Source: Bacillota bacterium
Lineage (GTDB): Bacteria > Bacillota > Clostridia > Peptostreptococcales > Anaerovoracaceae
Length of the DNA stretch: 6,687 nucleotides
Assembly: GCA_016286935.1 (NCBI GenBank)
Contig: JAEEUO010000068.1
Coordinates: forward strand, 1 to 6,687
Direction of reading: 5' to 3'
Shown: piece by piece, positions 6,668 through 6,687 of the stretch
Position numbering within the stretch: position 1 is the stretch's first letter
Layout: every line of letters begins with the position of its first letter
Translations under genes and position numbers: made by a program
The notes under the pieces: generated by a model
Seen by the model: only the letters and a program-made list of their open reading frames with translations
Databases searched by the model: none
What the model was told of the DNA's origin: nothing

Positions 6668-6687
6668 TTCAGAGCCTCCTTCCGGAC

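Overview
The window reads as GC-rich (roughly 60% by eye) chromosomal DNA from a Gram-positive, Firmicutes-like bacterium, most plausibly an anaerobic clostridial or related lineage. The grounds are the AGGAGG-type ribosome binding sites, a Gram-positive style secG, the gap-pgk-tpi glycolytic order, a SEC-C protein of a type common in Firmicutes, and a membrane pyrophosphatase. This placement is inference; no rRNA or tRNA is present to confirm it. Every gene lies on the minus strand, so transcription runs from high to low coordinates.

In order of transcription: hom (homoserine dehydrogenase without an ACT domain, 6667-5651); a small SEC-C zinc-motif protein of unknown function (5630-5130); a first glyceraldehyde-3-phosphate dehydrogenase of the streptococcal/lactobacillal kind (gap2 here, 5096-4077); a second GAPDH closer to the Bacillus/clostridial kind with an altered coenzyme pocket (gap1 here, 4024-3008); pgk (2990-1803); tpiA (1785-1039); a rho-independent terminator (955-984); secG (912-682) with a candidate promoter whose -35 box lies in the terminator loop; a second terminator (626-663); and the first 191 codons of a membrane-bound ion-pumping pyrophosphatase (hppA), which runs off the left edge. 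The six genes from hom to tpiA are separated by 17 to 52 bases, with no terminator seen between them.

Functionally, gap, pgk and tpiA form the triose-phosphate part of glycolysis, turning dihydroxyacetone phosphate into 3-phosphoglycerate with one ATP and one reduced coenzyme. The unusual point is two clearly different GAPDH genes side by side in this unit. One keeps the aspartate expected for NAD and the other has lost it, which raises the possibility of making NADH and NADPH from the same substrate. hom feeds threonine and methionine synthesis and uses NAD(P)H. secG serves protein export. hppA would recover energy from pyrophosphate. Nothing mobile, no CRISPR array and no RNA gene was found. 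The window is mostly core metabolism, and the tandem dissimilar gap pair and the terminator/promoter overlap are the points most worth following.
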